Assembly (NCBI GenBank): GCA_946811185.2
Contig: OX328112.1
Location: 32,271,562 to 32,335,561 of the forward strand
Source: Hippopus hippopus
Taxonomy: Eukaryota > Mollusca > Bivalvia > Cardiida > Cardiidae
Reading direction: 5' to 3'
Length of the DNA stretch: 64,000 nucleotides
The notes under the pieces were generated by a model. The model worked only from the letters and a program-made list of their open reading frames with translations. It was not told the origin of the DNA and did not search any database. This document shows, one piece after another, positions 42,384 to 53,329 of the stretch (its first letter is position 1; each line of letters begins with the position of its first letter). The translations under genes and the position numbers were made by a program.

Positions 42384-43150
42384 GGAGTGTTTCTATTGTC
42401 GACCCCTTTTTCCGTACATTTGCTTATTGTCATAAAAGCGCTTATAAAAAATATAGAGCGTTTGTAGAGCATGACTGATATTTACAATGGACTAAAAGTA
42501 TATGGAATGGTTTATGTGGTAAAATCGTTGTCGTCACTATTTCATTTTATTATCCACAAATTACGTACATGGTACATCCGAGTCTCATCGTGACGCAGAC
42601 TCTGTCGATTTCGAAGAGGAGTCCAAGGTCTGCAGGATGTGCCTTAAATCCTCCGGGTAAAAGTCTGAGTGGGTAACATGTGAGTCCTGTCAATCTAGAT
42701 GGTATATAGAATGCAGACAGGCTCGAATTATGTTTTGGGATGAAGAGGGTTGGAAGAATATACACTTTGTTTGTCCCGATTGTGAGTAGACTGGTCATTA
42801 ATGGGTAGAGCAGGTGTGCATTTTCTTATAAATAGAATACTAGTAAACATAAACCACGCTTGTACCGACTTTTTTCTGTAAAAACAACAACAACACATGT
42901 TTGACATAATCATTCCATATTCATTTTTCATTGAGAACTTTTGTTTTTCCCGAATTGGTAAAGAAGGATAGCATAAGTCACATTCCGAACCCTCAGAAAT
43001 CGTTTTATTTTAAAACAAACTACTGTTGTTTTATGGTTATTTGTGGTATTATGCAAACGAAGTTAATTTAAATAATGCAAGGCTGATTTTATTGTAAAAA
43101 AGTCCAAGGGGGTCGATAATTCCGGAATGGGTCGATAACCAATACACTCC
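42384..43150. mobile_element. inverted-repeat unit carrying a PHD-finger remnant
   Basis: Left GGAGTGTTTCTATTGTCGAC and CCCTTTTTCCG is inverted at the right as CGGAATGGGTCGATAACC and AATACACTCC, 767 bp apart. GGGTCGATAA also occurs at 42359, 43110 and 43306. It sits within the interruption of the 203 bp array. Confidence 0.55.
42568..42789 (+). pseudogene. PHD zinc-finger remnant with in-frame stop
   Basis: Frame 1 reads acidic residues (ADSVDFEEESK), then CRMCLKSSG, a TAA stop at 42658-42660, then SEWVTCESCQSRWYIEC, a linker, and FVCPDCE followed by a second stop (42787-42789). The spacing C-x2-C, C-x2-C, W-Y-C, C-x2-C is that of a PHD finger, which reads histone H3 tails or acts as a zinc-binding fold. 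The His expected after WY is missing, apparently by loss of one codon. Such fingers also occur in ORF1 of some CR1-like LINEs, so a transposon origin is as possible as a host gene. Confidence 0.6.
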
Positions 43151-43199
43151 CTCATCTTTTTCTCGTGCCATTAATAACGTTGCTACACTGTCCTGAAAC

Positions 43200-43421
43200 A
43201 TGCTGTGTCGATATTATCATACACCACAAAATGGTTTACTGAGTGAAGTAGTCATACTGTGTGATGGCGGAATGTACCACCGTCCACGCGCTTATTGTCC
43301 TAAAGGGTCGATAATAGGTGCATTGCTCTATCTTACAAAAATACAGTTTGGCTTAAAAAACATTCCTCAGATGGTTCATTTAATCAGTGGGGCAATGTTC
43401 CATATTGAAAACCATACCTGA
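43200..43421 (+). other. open frame of uncertain meaning
   Basis: 73 codons (start MLCRYYHTPQNG, then CDGGMYHRPRAYCPKG) just right of the PHD unit. It spans a GGGTCGATAA motif, so it is probably element-derived and not a gene. Confidence 0.25.
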
Positions 43422-44387
43422 TTGCATGCCATACATACATATCGGCTGAATCTAAGATGGTGATCCCTAGCAAATTTTGAGTAGTATATTTGCATTTTCA
43501 TTACAGTAATATTATACTTGAAATCAATAGATGTGGTGCTCAATTTTCAGATGGAAACCATAAAAGCATTGTAATAATGTAAGTACTAGACTGGTATCAG
43601 TCCGTTAAACAGAGAATTTTCATTAAAACAAAATCATCAAGTAAGACTGCAAAACAAATACTCTGTGTTCTCAATGTTCTGAATGTCTGATTTAACGTAT
43701 TTCAGAAGAAGGGCAAATAACAACACATATTTCTGTGAGTTTGCTGTAGTTGTGTACCTTGTTTATTAGAATGACTTAAATGCAGGGCCTGAATGCCAGG
43801 CTATATAAGTACCACCAAATATTGTTCTATTCAGAATCTCCTGTAAACATAACTCTTTAATCTCTCATCTCATGGAAATATTATAGCAAAAGTGAGCTTT
43901 ATCATAGACTGTTATTACTGCATTTTCATCACAGTAATATTATGCTTGAAATCAACATCTTTAAGATGCTCAATTCTGTGAGAGAAACGATAAAGTTGTA
44001 AATAATGTAGTTTTAGGGCTCAAAATATTTGTTCCACTTAGTAGAAGTGAGTTATATAATAGACTGTAATTATTGCATTTTTATCACAGTAATTTTATAC
44101 TTAAAATCAATTCTGTTGTGGTGTTCAATTTTCAGATGGAAACTATGAAAGCATTGTATTTTCAGTCCTGCCAAATATTTGTTCCAGTTAGCATCTGCCC
44201 TACACACGACTCATTCATCTTTTGTCCAACGGAAACATTAACATTGTGGCAAAAGTGAATTACATCATACACTGTAATTACTGCATTTTTATCAAAGTAA
44301 TATTATACCCAAAAAGAATTCCTTTGTGGTCGTCAACTTTCAGATGGAAACCATAAAAACATTGAAGTTCTAGGATCCTAAAATATT

Positions 44388-44885
44388 TGAGCCATGCATC
44401 GGCAAAAAGGGCCTTAAATGCATCTCCATGATGCATTTTGCTGAACATGTCATAGCTTAACCAGGGATCCATAAAATCCATTAACTCTTTACCACACGAG
44501 AAAATTTTAGACCAGTTCAAATTGAAAGCGTTTGCAGAAGACAAAATAAATGTGACTGAAAAATTGAAATTTGGTTTGGGAAGGGTAGAAAACGTTGTGG
44601 GAAAAGGAGAAAATGCTGGTTACCAGCATTTTCTCCTTTTTCCACAATGTTTTCAAAAGGCTTTTTGCTCAGGGTCATTAAAAGTCGGGATTGTGTGGTA
44701 AAGTCGGGATTGTGTGGTAAAGAGTTAAGTCTAACAATCTACTGATTCTGGAAGGAGAATAGTCCTCTGCCTAGCAGAAAAGTTACAACTAGCAAAGAGT
44801 TTTGACATATGTCAGTCTGCGCAGGCTGACATGGGTCGAAACTTTTTGCAGATGCATTAAGTCCCCTTTTTAGAGTGCAGCTCAT
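44388..44885 (-). mobile_element. MITE-B interrupted by MITE-A
   Basis: Left part 44388-44480, right part 44729-44885 with 'GTCAGTCTGCGCAGGCTGAC'. The join compares cleanly with the copy at 10988. Confidence 0.75.
44481..44728 (-). mobile_element. MITE-A with duplicated terminus
   Basis: GTCGGGATTGTGTGGTAAA occurs twice in a row at the right end, making the copy 248 bp. TTAA on both sides. Confidence 0.88.
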
Positions 44886-45037
44886 TTGTTTCACTGACAG
44901 TATCTTCCGCAGACAACCATATCATCTTGCAGCATTACTATCCTATGGAAACATTGTGGCAAAAGCAATAACAGTTTTATACCATAGACTACAAATATTG
45001 CATTTCTATTTCTCCAACATTACACTTCAAATTAATA

Positions 45038-45289
45038 TGAGCCATGCCATGTAAAAATGTGGCTTAATGCATCTACAAAATGTATTATTGACCTATGTCA
45101 ATCTGCACAACCCTTGCAGGCTGACTGGTTTCGAATTTTTTGCTTTAAGTCAATTTTCCGCATGTCAAAGGACCATTCTGTATCAGTATTCAGTTGGTTG
45201 TTAAAAAAAATGGATTTTATGGATCCATAACTATGTGAATAATACATAATGGAGACGCATCAAACCCTCTTTTCACAGAGCATATTCAT
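45038..45289 (+). mobile_element. MITE-B copy
   Basis: TGAGCCATGCCATGTAAAAA start, TTTCACAGAGCATATTCAT end. The central palindrome is eroded (CAATCTGCACAACCCTTGCAGGC). Confidence 0.78.
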
Positions 45290-45499
45290 ATCTTTGTGAT
45301 ACAAGTACAATTTTCAGGTGGCAACCATGTTTGTGGTTTAGTACTTCCAAATGTCTGTTCAACTACACCTTCCTGCAGATGGCATTTTTGCTTTGCAGTA
45401 AATCATCCTTTGAAAATACTGCATCAGAAGCAGTTAAAGCAGATTATGGCATACACAGCTATAAGGAGAAAGTCTGTTTGAATAGTGTTATGCATCACT

Positions 45500-45729
45500 T
45501 TAACTCTTTACAAAACAAGCCCTAGTTTTCATGACCCTGGGAAGGAAAGCTTCTGAAAACCTTGTGGGAAAAGGAGAAAGTGCTGGTAACCAGCATTTTC
45601 TCCTTTTCCAACAAGGTTTTCTATCCTTTCAGAGACAAATTTCATAAATCAAGACACTTTTAATTTGTCGTCTGCAAATGCTTTCAATATGGACCAGCGT
45701 TAACATTTTGTCGTTTGATACAGAGTTGA
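45500..45729 (+). mobile_element. MITE-A copy
   Basis: TTAA / TTGA sites. Palindrome AAAGTGCTGGTAACCAGCATTTT with one mismatch. CCTTG/CAAGG replaces CATTG/CAATG in both arms. Confidence 0.85.
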
Positions 45730-45834
45730 AATGAATTTCAGCTATGGCATTGTAACACTTTACTGATGTATAATATTCCTGAATTTTAACAGTATTAGAC
45801 TGGGGACCACAAAACCACTACATATTATACCCCT

Positions 45835-46048
45835 TTACCACACAATCCAGAGTTTCAAAGACTTCGAGAAAGAAAGCTGTTGAAAAATTTTGGGAAAAAG
45901 AGAAAATGCTGATAATCAGCATTCTGTCCCTTTCATATACTTTTGTCTTTCCTTCATTAATCAAATTTCAGTTTTTAGTCATGTTTGTCATCTACAAATG
46001 CTTTCAATTTGGACGAGTCCAAAATTTTGCCTTGTGGCAAAGGGTTAA
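45835..46048 (+). mobile_element. MITE-A variant
   Basis: Palindrome core TGCTGATAATCAGCA (G to A and C to T in partner positions). Outer arm partly lost. Right TTAA at 46045-46048. Confidence 0.78.
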
Positions 46049-46165
46049 GTACATGGATTTTGGCCAAAACATTTCTCAAAATATAAGACACTATAGATCA
46101 AGACTAGGCAGCAAATTTTCTGCTGCCTCATTTAAATCCACGCTGTCTGCACAAGCATCGTTTAA
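46048..46165. mobile_element. MITE-C-like fragment between two MITE-A
   Basis: 'ACACTATAGATCAAGACTAGGCAGC' and 'GCTGCCTCATTTAAATCCACGCTGT' form its hairpin. TTAA on each side. Confidence 0.55.
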
Positions 46166-46391
46166 CCCTGTACCACACAACGACGACTTTTAACGCCCCC
46201 TAAAAGAGAAGGCTTTTGAAAACATTGTGGGAAAAGGAGAAAATGCTGGATACCAGCATTTTCTCCTTTTCTCACAATGTTTTCTACCCTAACAAAGAAA
46301 AATCATTTCATATGAGCCATGTTAAAACTGTCATCTACAAATGCTTTTAATTTGGACAGGTCTAAAATTTTGTCATGTGGTAAAGGGTTAA
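46162..46391 (+). mobile_element. MITE-A, near-consensus copy
   Basis: 230 bp, TTAA both sides. GCTGGATACCAGC centre. Confidence 0.9.
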
Positions 46392-47019
46392 TGTTGCATT
46401 TGGCATGCTTTGGGTCAACTATAAATAAATGCAAGACAGTTTATTGTGTTGCTTATTGCCTGTTGGGAACAAATTCAATCTAGAGGCTTTTAAAAACCTT
46501 GAATATGGTAATTAGATGTCTGTATTTCCCTAAAAGAAAATAAATTTTCCTCTTACTGTGAAATGATTCATGGCTGGATATTACTTTGACTGTTTTTGAA
46601 GTTACTTTCATGTGCATGCTTACCAATTATTTTGAGATATTGTGATCCAATCAGCTCGTTAATCTCAATTCAGTCCAACCTGTATGACATCTTTCAGTAT
46701 CATAAGCCAAAACAGGGGTTTAAGGGGATACCACAGACTAGGATCAGGCTATTCAGAACATGCACTCTGATCTTGGATCTATTGCATCAGCTTGTAGGAT
46801 CAACACTTGAGTTTCAGTAGACTGTACTTTACAGATGAATCTACACTAATTTTCAGCCAGTTTTTATCCCATTTCATATTTATTTTATGAATCTGAAACC
46901 ATTCTTGTATATTGATGCCAAATGTTGCCCCTGATGGTTGCAAAGTTGCACAGATTATAATAGAAAATGCATTTCATTTTTTTGAGGCCATCAAAGAAAT
47001 CACTGTTATCAATTCCAGT
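46392..47019. other. unassigned stretch with a MITE-C fragment
   Basis: 46695-46825 resembles MITE-C ('GATCAGGCTATTCAGAACATG', 'CTCTGATCTTGGATC'). The rest is unrecognised. Confidence 0.45.
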
Positions 47020-47245
47020 TTAACCCTTTACCACACAATGCCGACTTTTAACGATTCAGAGGAAGAAGCCCTCTGAAAACATTGTGGGAAAAGGAGAAAA
47101 TGCTGGTAACCAACATTTTCTCCTTTCCCCACAATGTTTACTACCTTATCAAACAAAAATCACATCATTTGAGCCACATTGAAATTGTCTGCAAATGCTT
47201 TCAATTTGGACAGGCATATATTTTTGTCATGTGGTAAAGGGTTAA
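47020..47245 (+). mobile_element. MITE-A copy
   Basis: 226 bp, TTAA both sides. One arm mismatch (CCAACATTTT). Confidence 0.9.
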
Positions 47246-47395
47246 ATCAAAGACAATTCCCTTGAGTTTCTTTATCCCTTATACCATATATACCAGTAAT
47301 TTATCTATGTTTACACTGCTGGCTAAACTCTGAATCATTCTACACACTATCAAGTTTTAACAACATTTTTTTCACTCCGGCTATAAAAATGTATC

Positions 47396-47576
47396 TTTAA
47401 GCCTCAGAGTCCTCAGCAGTACTGAGTGGGAGTGTCCTTGGGCAAGATACTTCAGTGCCCTAGCCTAGTTCTAGTAATCTCCAGTACACTATAAGTTACA
47501 TGAATATGTGAGCTTTTACTGTAATATGACTGAATTAATATTGAAAGTGGCATAAAACACCATTCAATCAATCAAC
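47396..47576 (+). mobile_element. 5'-truncated SINE
   Basis: Body 'GTCCTTGGGCAAGATACTTC' and tail 'TGGCATAAAACACCATTC' plus AATCAATCA match 40944-41177. The tRNA head is missing. Confidence 0.78.
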
Positions 47577-47827
47577 AATATTTTATGCGAAATGTTTGTA
47601 AAATTGTGTAAGTTGTATGCTGCTTATTTATTTCTGGAGATAATGAATTAATTGAATTTGCAATCGACTGTCAATCCGAGATAGAAACCATAAAAGACTG
47701 AAATTCTAGAATCCTCAAATAATTGATGGATAGACTTATTTAGCATTTTTTGAGAGTTTTATCAGGCCTTTGTTGCAATAGGATATCATGAGTTTTTGTG
47801 GGCATTATTCCTTCGTAGCAAATTAAG

Positions 47828-48061
47828 TTCAATCCTTTACCACATAATACCGAGTTTTAACAACCCTGAAAGAAAAGCCTCTTGAAAAGCATTATGGGAA
47901 TAGGAGAAAATGCTGGTAACCAGCATTTACTCCTTTTCCCACAATGTTTTCTATCCTATCAAAGACAGAAATCATCGTTTGAGCTACATTTAATTGGTTG
48001 TCTGCAAATGCTTTCGATTTGGTAATGTCCAAAATTTTGGCATAAATTGGTAAAGAGTTAA
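47828..48061 (+). mobile_element. MITE-A copy
   Basis: TTCA / TTAA sites. One arm reads AGCATTTACTCC. Confidence 0.85.
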
Positions 48062-48166
48062 CAGACAACTTTCTATTTCATCTTGCAGGAGTCCACTTAC
48101 CAAAACAAGTTTTTAGAAGGATTTTCTCTTTTTTCCATGTTTTCAACAGCTTTCTTCCTATAGCAC

Positions 48167-48394
48167 TAAACTCTTTATTGAACAACAAAATCTAGAACTG
48201 TCCAATTTCAACGCATTTGCAGATGACAAATTAAATGTGACTTAAAAACTTATTTTTGTCTTTGGAAGGGTATAAACACTGTAGGAAAAGGAGAAAATGC
48301 TGGTTACATACATAATTCTCCTTTTCCAACAATGTTTTCAAAATCCCTTTAAGTCAAGGTTGTTAAAACTTAAGATTGTTTGGCATGGAGTTAT
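48167..48394 (-). mobile_element. MITE-A copy, eroded
   Basis: Palindrome centre replaced by TGGTTACATACATAATTCTCC. Right site TTAT. A further fragment lies just left (48061-48160). Confidence 0.72.
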
Positions 48395-48415
48395 AAACAT
48401 GGGATGTCCAGAAAA

Positions 48416-48571
48416 GTAGTAACTCTATACCATACAATAAAATTTTAAAACTTATCCTAGGGTAGAAAACATTGTGGGAAAAGGAGAAAATGTTGGTTAC
48501 CAGCATTTTCTCTTTTTCCCACAATGTTTTCAAAAGCCATTTATGTCAAGGATCCTTTGATATTGAGTTAT
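48416..48571 (-). mobile_element. MITE-A with internal deletion
   Basis: About 70 bp between the left terminus and the palindrome are missing. Right site TTAT. Confidence 0.78.
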
Positions 48572-48597
48572 ATACACGAACTCACTCTGTAAAAAAA

Positions 48598-48830
48598 TTA
48601 ACTCTTTACCACACGATAAAATTTTAGACTTGTCCAACTGGAAAGGATATGCAGATGAGAAAATGAAAGCGGTTCAAATGATTGAATTTGTCTTTGGTAG
48701 GGTTGTCTAAAAAACATTGTGGACAAAAGAGAAAATGCTGGTTATCAGCATTTTCTCCTTTTCCCACATTGTTTTCAAAAGCTTCTTTCCACAGGGTGAT
48801 CAAAACTTGGCCTTTACGGTAAAGGATTAA
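48598..48830 (-). mobile_element. MITE-A copy
   Basis: 233 bp, TTAA both sides. Centre GCTGGTTATCAGC. Confidence 0.87.
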
Positions 48831-48949
48831 GTGATCGAAAAACCCAGCAAGTCCAAAACACCCAGACCTGACAGACTAAGTAAAATTCACAGCTTCTTCT
48901 CAAGTCATTACTCCACCTTGCTTTTTTTTCCCATCTTTTTTGTTAGTTC

Positions 48950-49061
48950 ACCCTTAACCAAATGAACATGAGGAAGAGGAATTTCCAAAACATTGTGGGA
49001 AAAGAAGAAAATGATAATAACTAGCATTTTCTCTTTTTCCCAAACATTTTTTTTTTCACTT
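48950..49061 (+). mobile_element. MITE-A first half, cut by MITE-F
   Basis: GAAAATGATAATAACTAGCATTTTC centre. The element stops at the TTAA where MITE-F begins. Confidence 0.65.
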
Positions 49062-49612
49062 TTAAAGGTGGCCCTTCAGATTTTGGGACGAAAATTTTAC
49101 AAAAATACAAAAAAAATCATCCTTATACTCCCAAAGCCTTTTAATTTTCATTCATAAAACCCCAGTAGTCGAAAACCATCCGACAACAAGAGAAATTAGA
49201 GATTTACTACGGCCAAGATCGACACCGACGGGAAACATTCTCTATTTTTACATTAGCAACTCGCTCATTTACATACCGGAAATACACAGACAAAGCTTCA
49301 AACATTGCGTCCGAAGAAGACATTGTGGAAAATAATTACATCTTTGTTATGTTATGGAATTTAAGCATCATTAGTCACGTGCCAGTCACCTGACATTCCC
49401 ACAATGCTATTTTGATTTCTGGCGCGAAATCTAAAAATACCTTAAAAGGCTACGTAGCCTTTTAAGGGAACACCATCAAAAAAAAGTTTTTTTTTGTAAT
49501 TTTATTATTCTTAATCATTGATGATTTGTATTGTTTTTTCATATAAATTTCAGTGATATATATATTTTTTTTAATTTGGTGAGATGTGAAAAATCTAAAT
49601 ACCCACCTTTAA
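49062..49612. mobile_element. MITE-F, copy 1
   Basis: TTAAAGGTGG at the left is inverted as CCACCTTTAA at the right, implying a TTAA target. Internal landmarks: CACGTG (49376-49381), GGCGCGAAAT (49431-49440, like an E2F site) and a perfect 24 bp palindrome centred on CTACGTAG (49442-49465). No coding frame. The copy at 62586-63132 is about 95 percent identical. Confidence 0.88.
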
Positions 49613-49718
49613 ATGATCCACATTCAACTGATTTTAATGGTCAAATCTGAAACTTTCTCCTGTCTGGCATAGTGTAAAAGTTCAATTGCGTGGAATCTCT
49701 GTGGCTCAGTGGTGATTC

Positions 49719-50168
49719 TCAAACCACATGATCCCAAGTTTTAACATGACCTTACAGAGGAAGATTTTGAAAACATTGCAGGAAGAATAGAAAATGCTGG
49801 TAACCCTAATTCTCACCTCTCTCCGCAATATTTTCTACCTGATATATGACAATTCAAATCATTTTAGCTACAATTACCTTGTACATCTGTAAATGCTTGT
49901 AACTCTTTACCAAACGACAAAATTTTAGACTGGTCCAAATTGAAAGCACTTGCAGACGACAAAACCAACGTAACTCAAAAATTGAAATTAGTTTCCAGCA
50001 GGGAAAAAAACACTGTGGGAAAAGGAGAAAATGCTGGTTACCTGCATTTTCTCCTTTTCCCACAATGTTTTCAAAAGGCTTCCTTCTCAGGGACGTGAAA
50101 ACCAGGGATTGTTTGGTAAAGGGATAATTCAGATAAATATACATTTTTCTGGTGTGGTAAAGATTTGT
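49719..50168 (+). mobile_element. MITE-A host of a nested MITE-A
   Basis: Left part to 49897. The right part, from 50128, ends 'CTGGTGTGGTAAAGATTT'. The palindrome is decayed. Confidence 0.7.
49898..50127 (-). mobile_element. MITE-A nested copy
   Basis: 230 bp. Flanking sites are TGTAA and ATAAT, not intact TTAA. Palindrome nearly perfect. Confidence 0.82.
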
Positions 50169-50200
50169 AACACCTAGAATTGGTGAAACCCATGATAGAT

Positions 50201-50429
50201 TTAACTCTTTACCAAATGAAAAAATCTTATACTGGTCCAAATTGAAAGCATTTGCAGACAACAAAATAGATGAGACAGAAAAATTAAAATTTGTTTTGGG
50301 AAGGGTAGAAAACATTGTGGGAAAAGGAGAAAATGCTGGTTACCAGCATTTTCTCCTTTTCCCACATTGTTTTCAAAAGCTTTCTTCCACAGGGTCGTTC
50401 AAAGTCGGGATCGTGTGGTAAAGGGTTAA
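50201..50429 (-). mobile_element. MITE-A, near-consensus copy
   Basis: 229 bp, TTAA at 50201-50204 and 50426-50429. Palindrome with one mismatch in the outermost arm (CACATTG). Confidence 0.92.
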
Positions 50430-50663
50430 ATCTCAACCAGACAACAAAATCCAAGACTTGTCCAGATTGAGAGCATTTGCAGACAATTCATTAAATGTGA
50501 CTCAAATGCTGAGATTGATTTTGTCTTTGACAGGGTAAAAAAAAAAAATGTGGAAAAAACAGAAAATGCTGGTTACAAGCATTTTCTCCTTTTCCCCACA
50601 ATGTTTTCAAAAGCCCCCTTTCTCAGGGTCATAAAAACTCTTAATTGTGCGATAAAGGGTTAA
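50426..50663 (-). mobile_element. MITE-A copy sharing TTAA with the previous one
   Basis: TTAA at 50660-50663. Left terminus eroded (TCTCAACCAGAC). Centre GCTGGTTACAAGC. Confidence 0.85.
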
Positions 50664-50778
50664 CAGTAATGATAGAAAAAAAATTCAGGCTGACTGAGTT
50701 GACAAATCCCCAATCCTTGCAATACAAGTAGGTTACAGGAAACAATTCATCATGAGGCAGCTGGTCTTATATCTTACC

Positions 50779-51205
50779 TTAAACCATTACCACACAATTC
50801 TGGCCCACATAGCTCAGTTGGTAAAGCACAATTCTCGTCAATGTAATGTTTCAGGTCACTTGAGGGTGTGGGTTTGATTCCCACGGCTGACCATCTAAAA
50901 TTACTAATAGTCTCTTGGATGAGACGTTAAACTGAGGTCCAGTGTGACGGTGCTATACACAGAGCACGTTAAAGAACTGGGCGTAACTTAGGATGGGTAT
51001 GTATCTGCACTATCCCCCGTAACAATACTAACAGCCTTTAGGAGGCGTCGCCCATATGGGCAACTGGTGTCAACAACAAATAAAGGCAAATTCAATCAAT
51101 CAATTACCACACAATCCAGACTTTTAACATCCTTGAAGGAGAAGACTTGAAAACCTTGTGGGAAAAAGCGAAAATGCTGGTAACCTTGCCCACAATGTTT
51201 TCTAC
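50779..51205 (+). mobile_element. MITE-A interrupted by a SINE
   Basis: Left stub 50779-50800, then the SINE, then 51103-51205 with a truncated palindrome. The right half is not recognisable. Confidence 0.72.
50801..51102 (+). mobile_element. intact tRNA-derived SINE with target-site duplication
   Basis: tRNA-like head with A box TAGCTCAGTTGG and B box GGGTTTGATTCCC. The conserved central block GGATGAGACGTTAAACTGAG is of the kind shared by Deu/Meta-class SINEs (from memory). Tail AAGGCAAATTCAATCAATCA. ATTACCACACAATTC (50786-50800) and ATTACCACACAATCC (51103-51117) are the target duplication, one mismatch in 15. Confidence 0.9.
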
Positions 51206-51309
51206 CGTTAAGAACTCCAGGAAACAAGAAATAATTCATCATAGGCAGGTGGTCCTCCACTACGCACTTTTGTAACTCTTTACAAAACAATGACATGACA
51301 TTTAATGAA

Positions 51310-53325
51310 CAAGAGTGGCAAATTGTCACAAGATACGCCCGTCCCACTGCCAGTTGTCGAGGGGGAATAATAATCATAAAGGGCAGTTAGAGGAAAATAG
51401 TAGTGCAACAGAAATCATGTAAGTGATTGAAATACGCATGAATGTCTCCTCTAATGTTAAGGAAACATGCATATAAAGTTTCAGGTCATTCCAACATCAA
51501 AAGACAAAGTTATATTGTAGAGAAGCATGAAAAGCTGTAAAAAAAATAATGAATAGGGAATAATTCCAAAAGGGCATTAGGTAAGGTTACAGCTCCAGTG
51601 CATTGCACTTTTCGTAACTGCAACAAACATGTTTACCAAGTCTCAAGTCAATTTGACTTGAGGTGACAAAGTTCAGTTCCAGACAAGCAAGAAATACTGT
51701 AAAAATGAAGATCAAAGTGGAATTACTCAAAATCCGCCCTAGGTAGAGTTATTGTTCTTGCACACTGTACTCGGTAATATTGCAACAAACATGCATACCA
51801 AGTCTGAAGTTGTTCTGACTTGAGATGACAAAGCTATATTCCGGACAAGCACTAAATGCTGTAAAAATGATGATCAAAGGGAAATAACTCAAAGACAGCA
51901 CGAGGTAGAGTTAGAATTCTTGCGGAAAGCACTTCCAAATATTGCAACAAATAAGCATACCATATTTCAAATCATTCCTACTTAATAATGACAAAGTTAT
52001 GCTCTGGACAAGCAAGAAATGCTATAAAAATGAAGGTCAAAGGGGGAATAACTCAAAATTCGTGCTAGGAAGAGTTATGGTTCTTGTGCATAGCACTCCG
52101 TAATTTTTCAACAATCATGCATACCAAATTTGAAGATGTTCAGACTAAAAATGACAAAGTTGTATTCTGGACAAGCAGAAAATGCTGTAAAAATGACGAT
52201 CAAAGGGAAAAAACTCATAGACAGTAAGAGGTAGAGTTATGGCTTTTTCGCACTGCACTCCATATTATTGCAACAAACACAAATGGCAAGTTTCAAGTCA
52301 ATCGGACTGGAGATGACAAAGTTATGCTCCGGACAAGCAGAAAATGCTGTAAAAATGACGGTCAAAGGGAATAACTCAAAGACAGCACGAGGTAGAGTTA
52401 TGGTTCTTTTGCACTGCACTCCATATTATTGCAACAAACACAAATGCCAAGTTTCAAGTCAATCAGACTGGAGATGACAAAGTTAAGCTCCGGACAAAGA
52501 ACTGGACTGCAAAAATTAAGATCAAAGTGGATTTACTCAAAATCCGTGCTAGGTAGGGTTATTGTTCTTGAGCACTGTACTCCGTAATATTGCAACAAAC
52601 ATGCATACCAAGTTTTAAGTCGTTTTGACTTGAGATGACAAAGTTATATTCCGGACAAGCACTAAATGCTGTAAAAATGACGATCAAAGGGAAGTAACTC
52701 AAAGACAGCACGAGGCAGAGTTACAATTCTTGCGCACTGCACTTCCAAATATTGCAACAAATAAGCATACCATATTTCAAGTCATTCCTACTAAAGATGA
52801 AAAAGTTATGCTCCGGACAAGCAAGAAATGCTATAAAAATGAAGATCAAAGGGGGAATAACTCAAAATTCGTGCTAGGAAGAGTTATGGTTATTGTGCAC
52901 TGCATTCCGTAATTTTTCAACAATCATGCATACCAAATTTGAAGATGTTCAGACTAGAGATGACAGTTATATTCCAGACAAGCAGAAAATGCTGTAAAAA
53001 TGACGACCAAAGGGAAAAAACTCATAGACAGTAAGAGGTAGAGTTATGGCTTTTTCGCACTGCACTCCATATTATTGCAACAAACACAAATGGCAAGTTT
53101 CAAGTCAATCGGACTGGAGATGACAAAGTTATGCTCCGGACAAGCAGAAAATGCTGTAAAAATGACAATCAAAGGGAATAACTCAAAGACAGCATGAGGT
53201 AGAGTTATGGTTCTTTCGCACTGCACACTGTATTATTGCAACAAACACAAATGCCAAGTTTCAAGCCAATCAGACTGGAGATGACAAAGTTATGCTCCGG
53301 ACAAGCAGAAAATGCTGTAAAAATG
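51310..53325 (+). mobile_element. H-A4: Helentron-like element, 3' end missing
   Basis: 5' end CAAGAGTGGCAAATTGTCAC at a MITE-A stub (51270-51309). Thirteen or so units of about 155-160 bp follow. The ordered series of unit types from 51600 to 52494 is repeated from 52507 to 53325. At 52494-52506 'GACAAAGAACTGGAC', the start of the 3' terminal tract, is joined to a new first unit. No terminal hairpin is found after 53325. Confidence 0.75.
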
Positions 53326-53329
53326 AAGA

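Larger units (their letters stand above)
41517..44387 (+). repeat. decayed tandem array, 203 bp unit
   Basis: Units contain ACACCATAGACAGTCATCTC, TTACAGTAATATTATACTTG, GATGGAAACCATAAAAGCAT and CCAAATATTTTGTTCCACTT. Starts at 41517 and 41719 give the period. More units lie at about 43490, 43900, 44040 and 44240, and fragments reach 45420. The array is interrupted between about 42000 and 43440. Confidence 0.82.
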
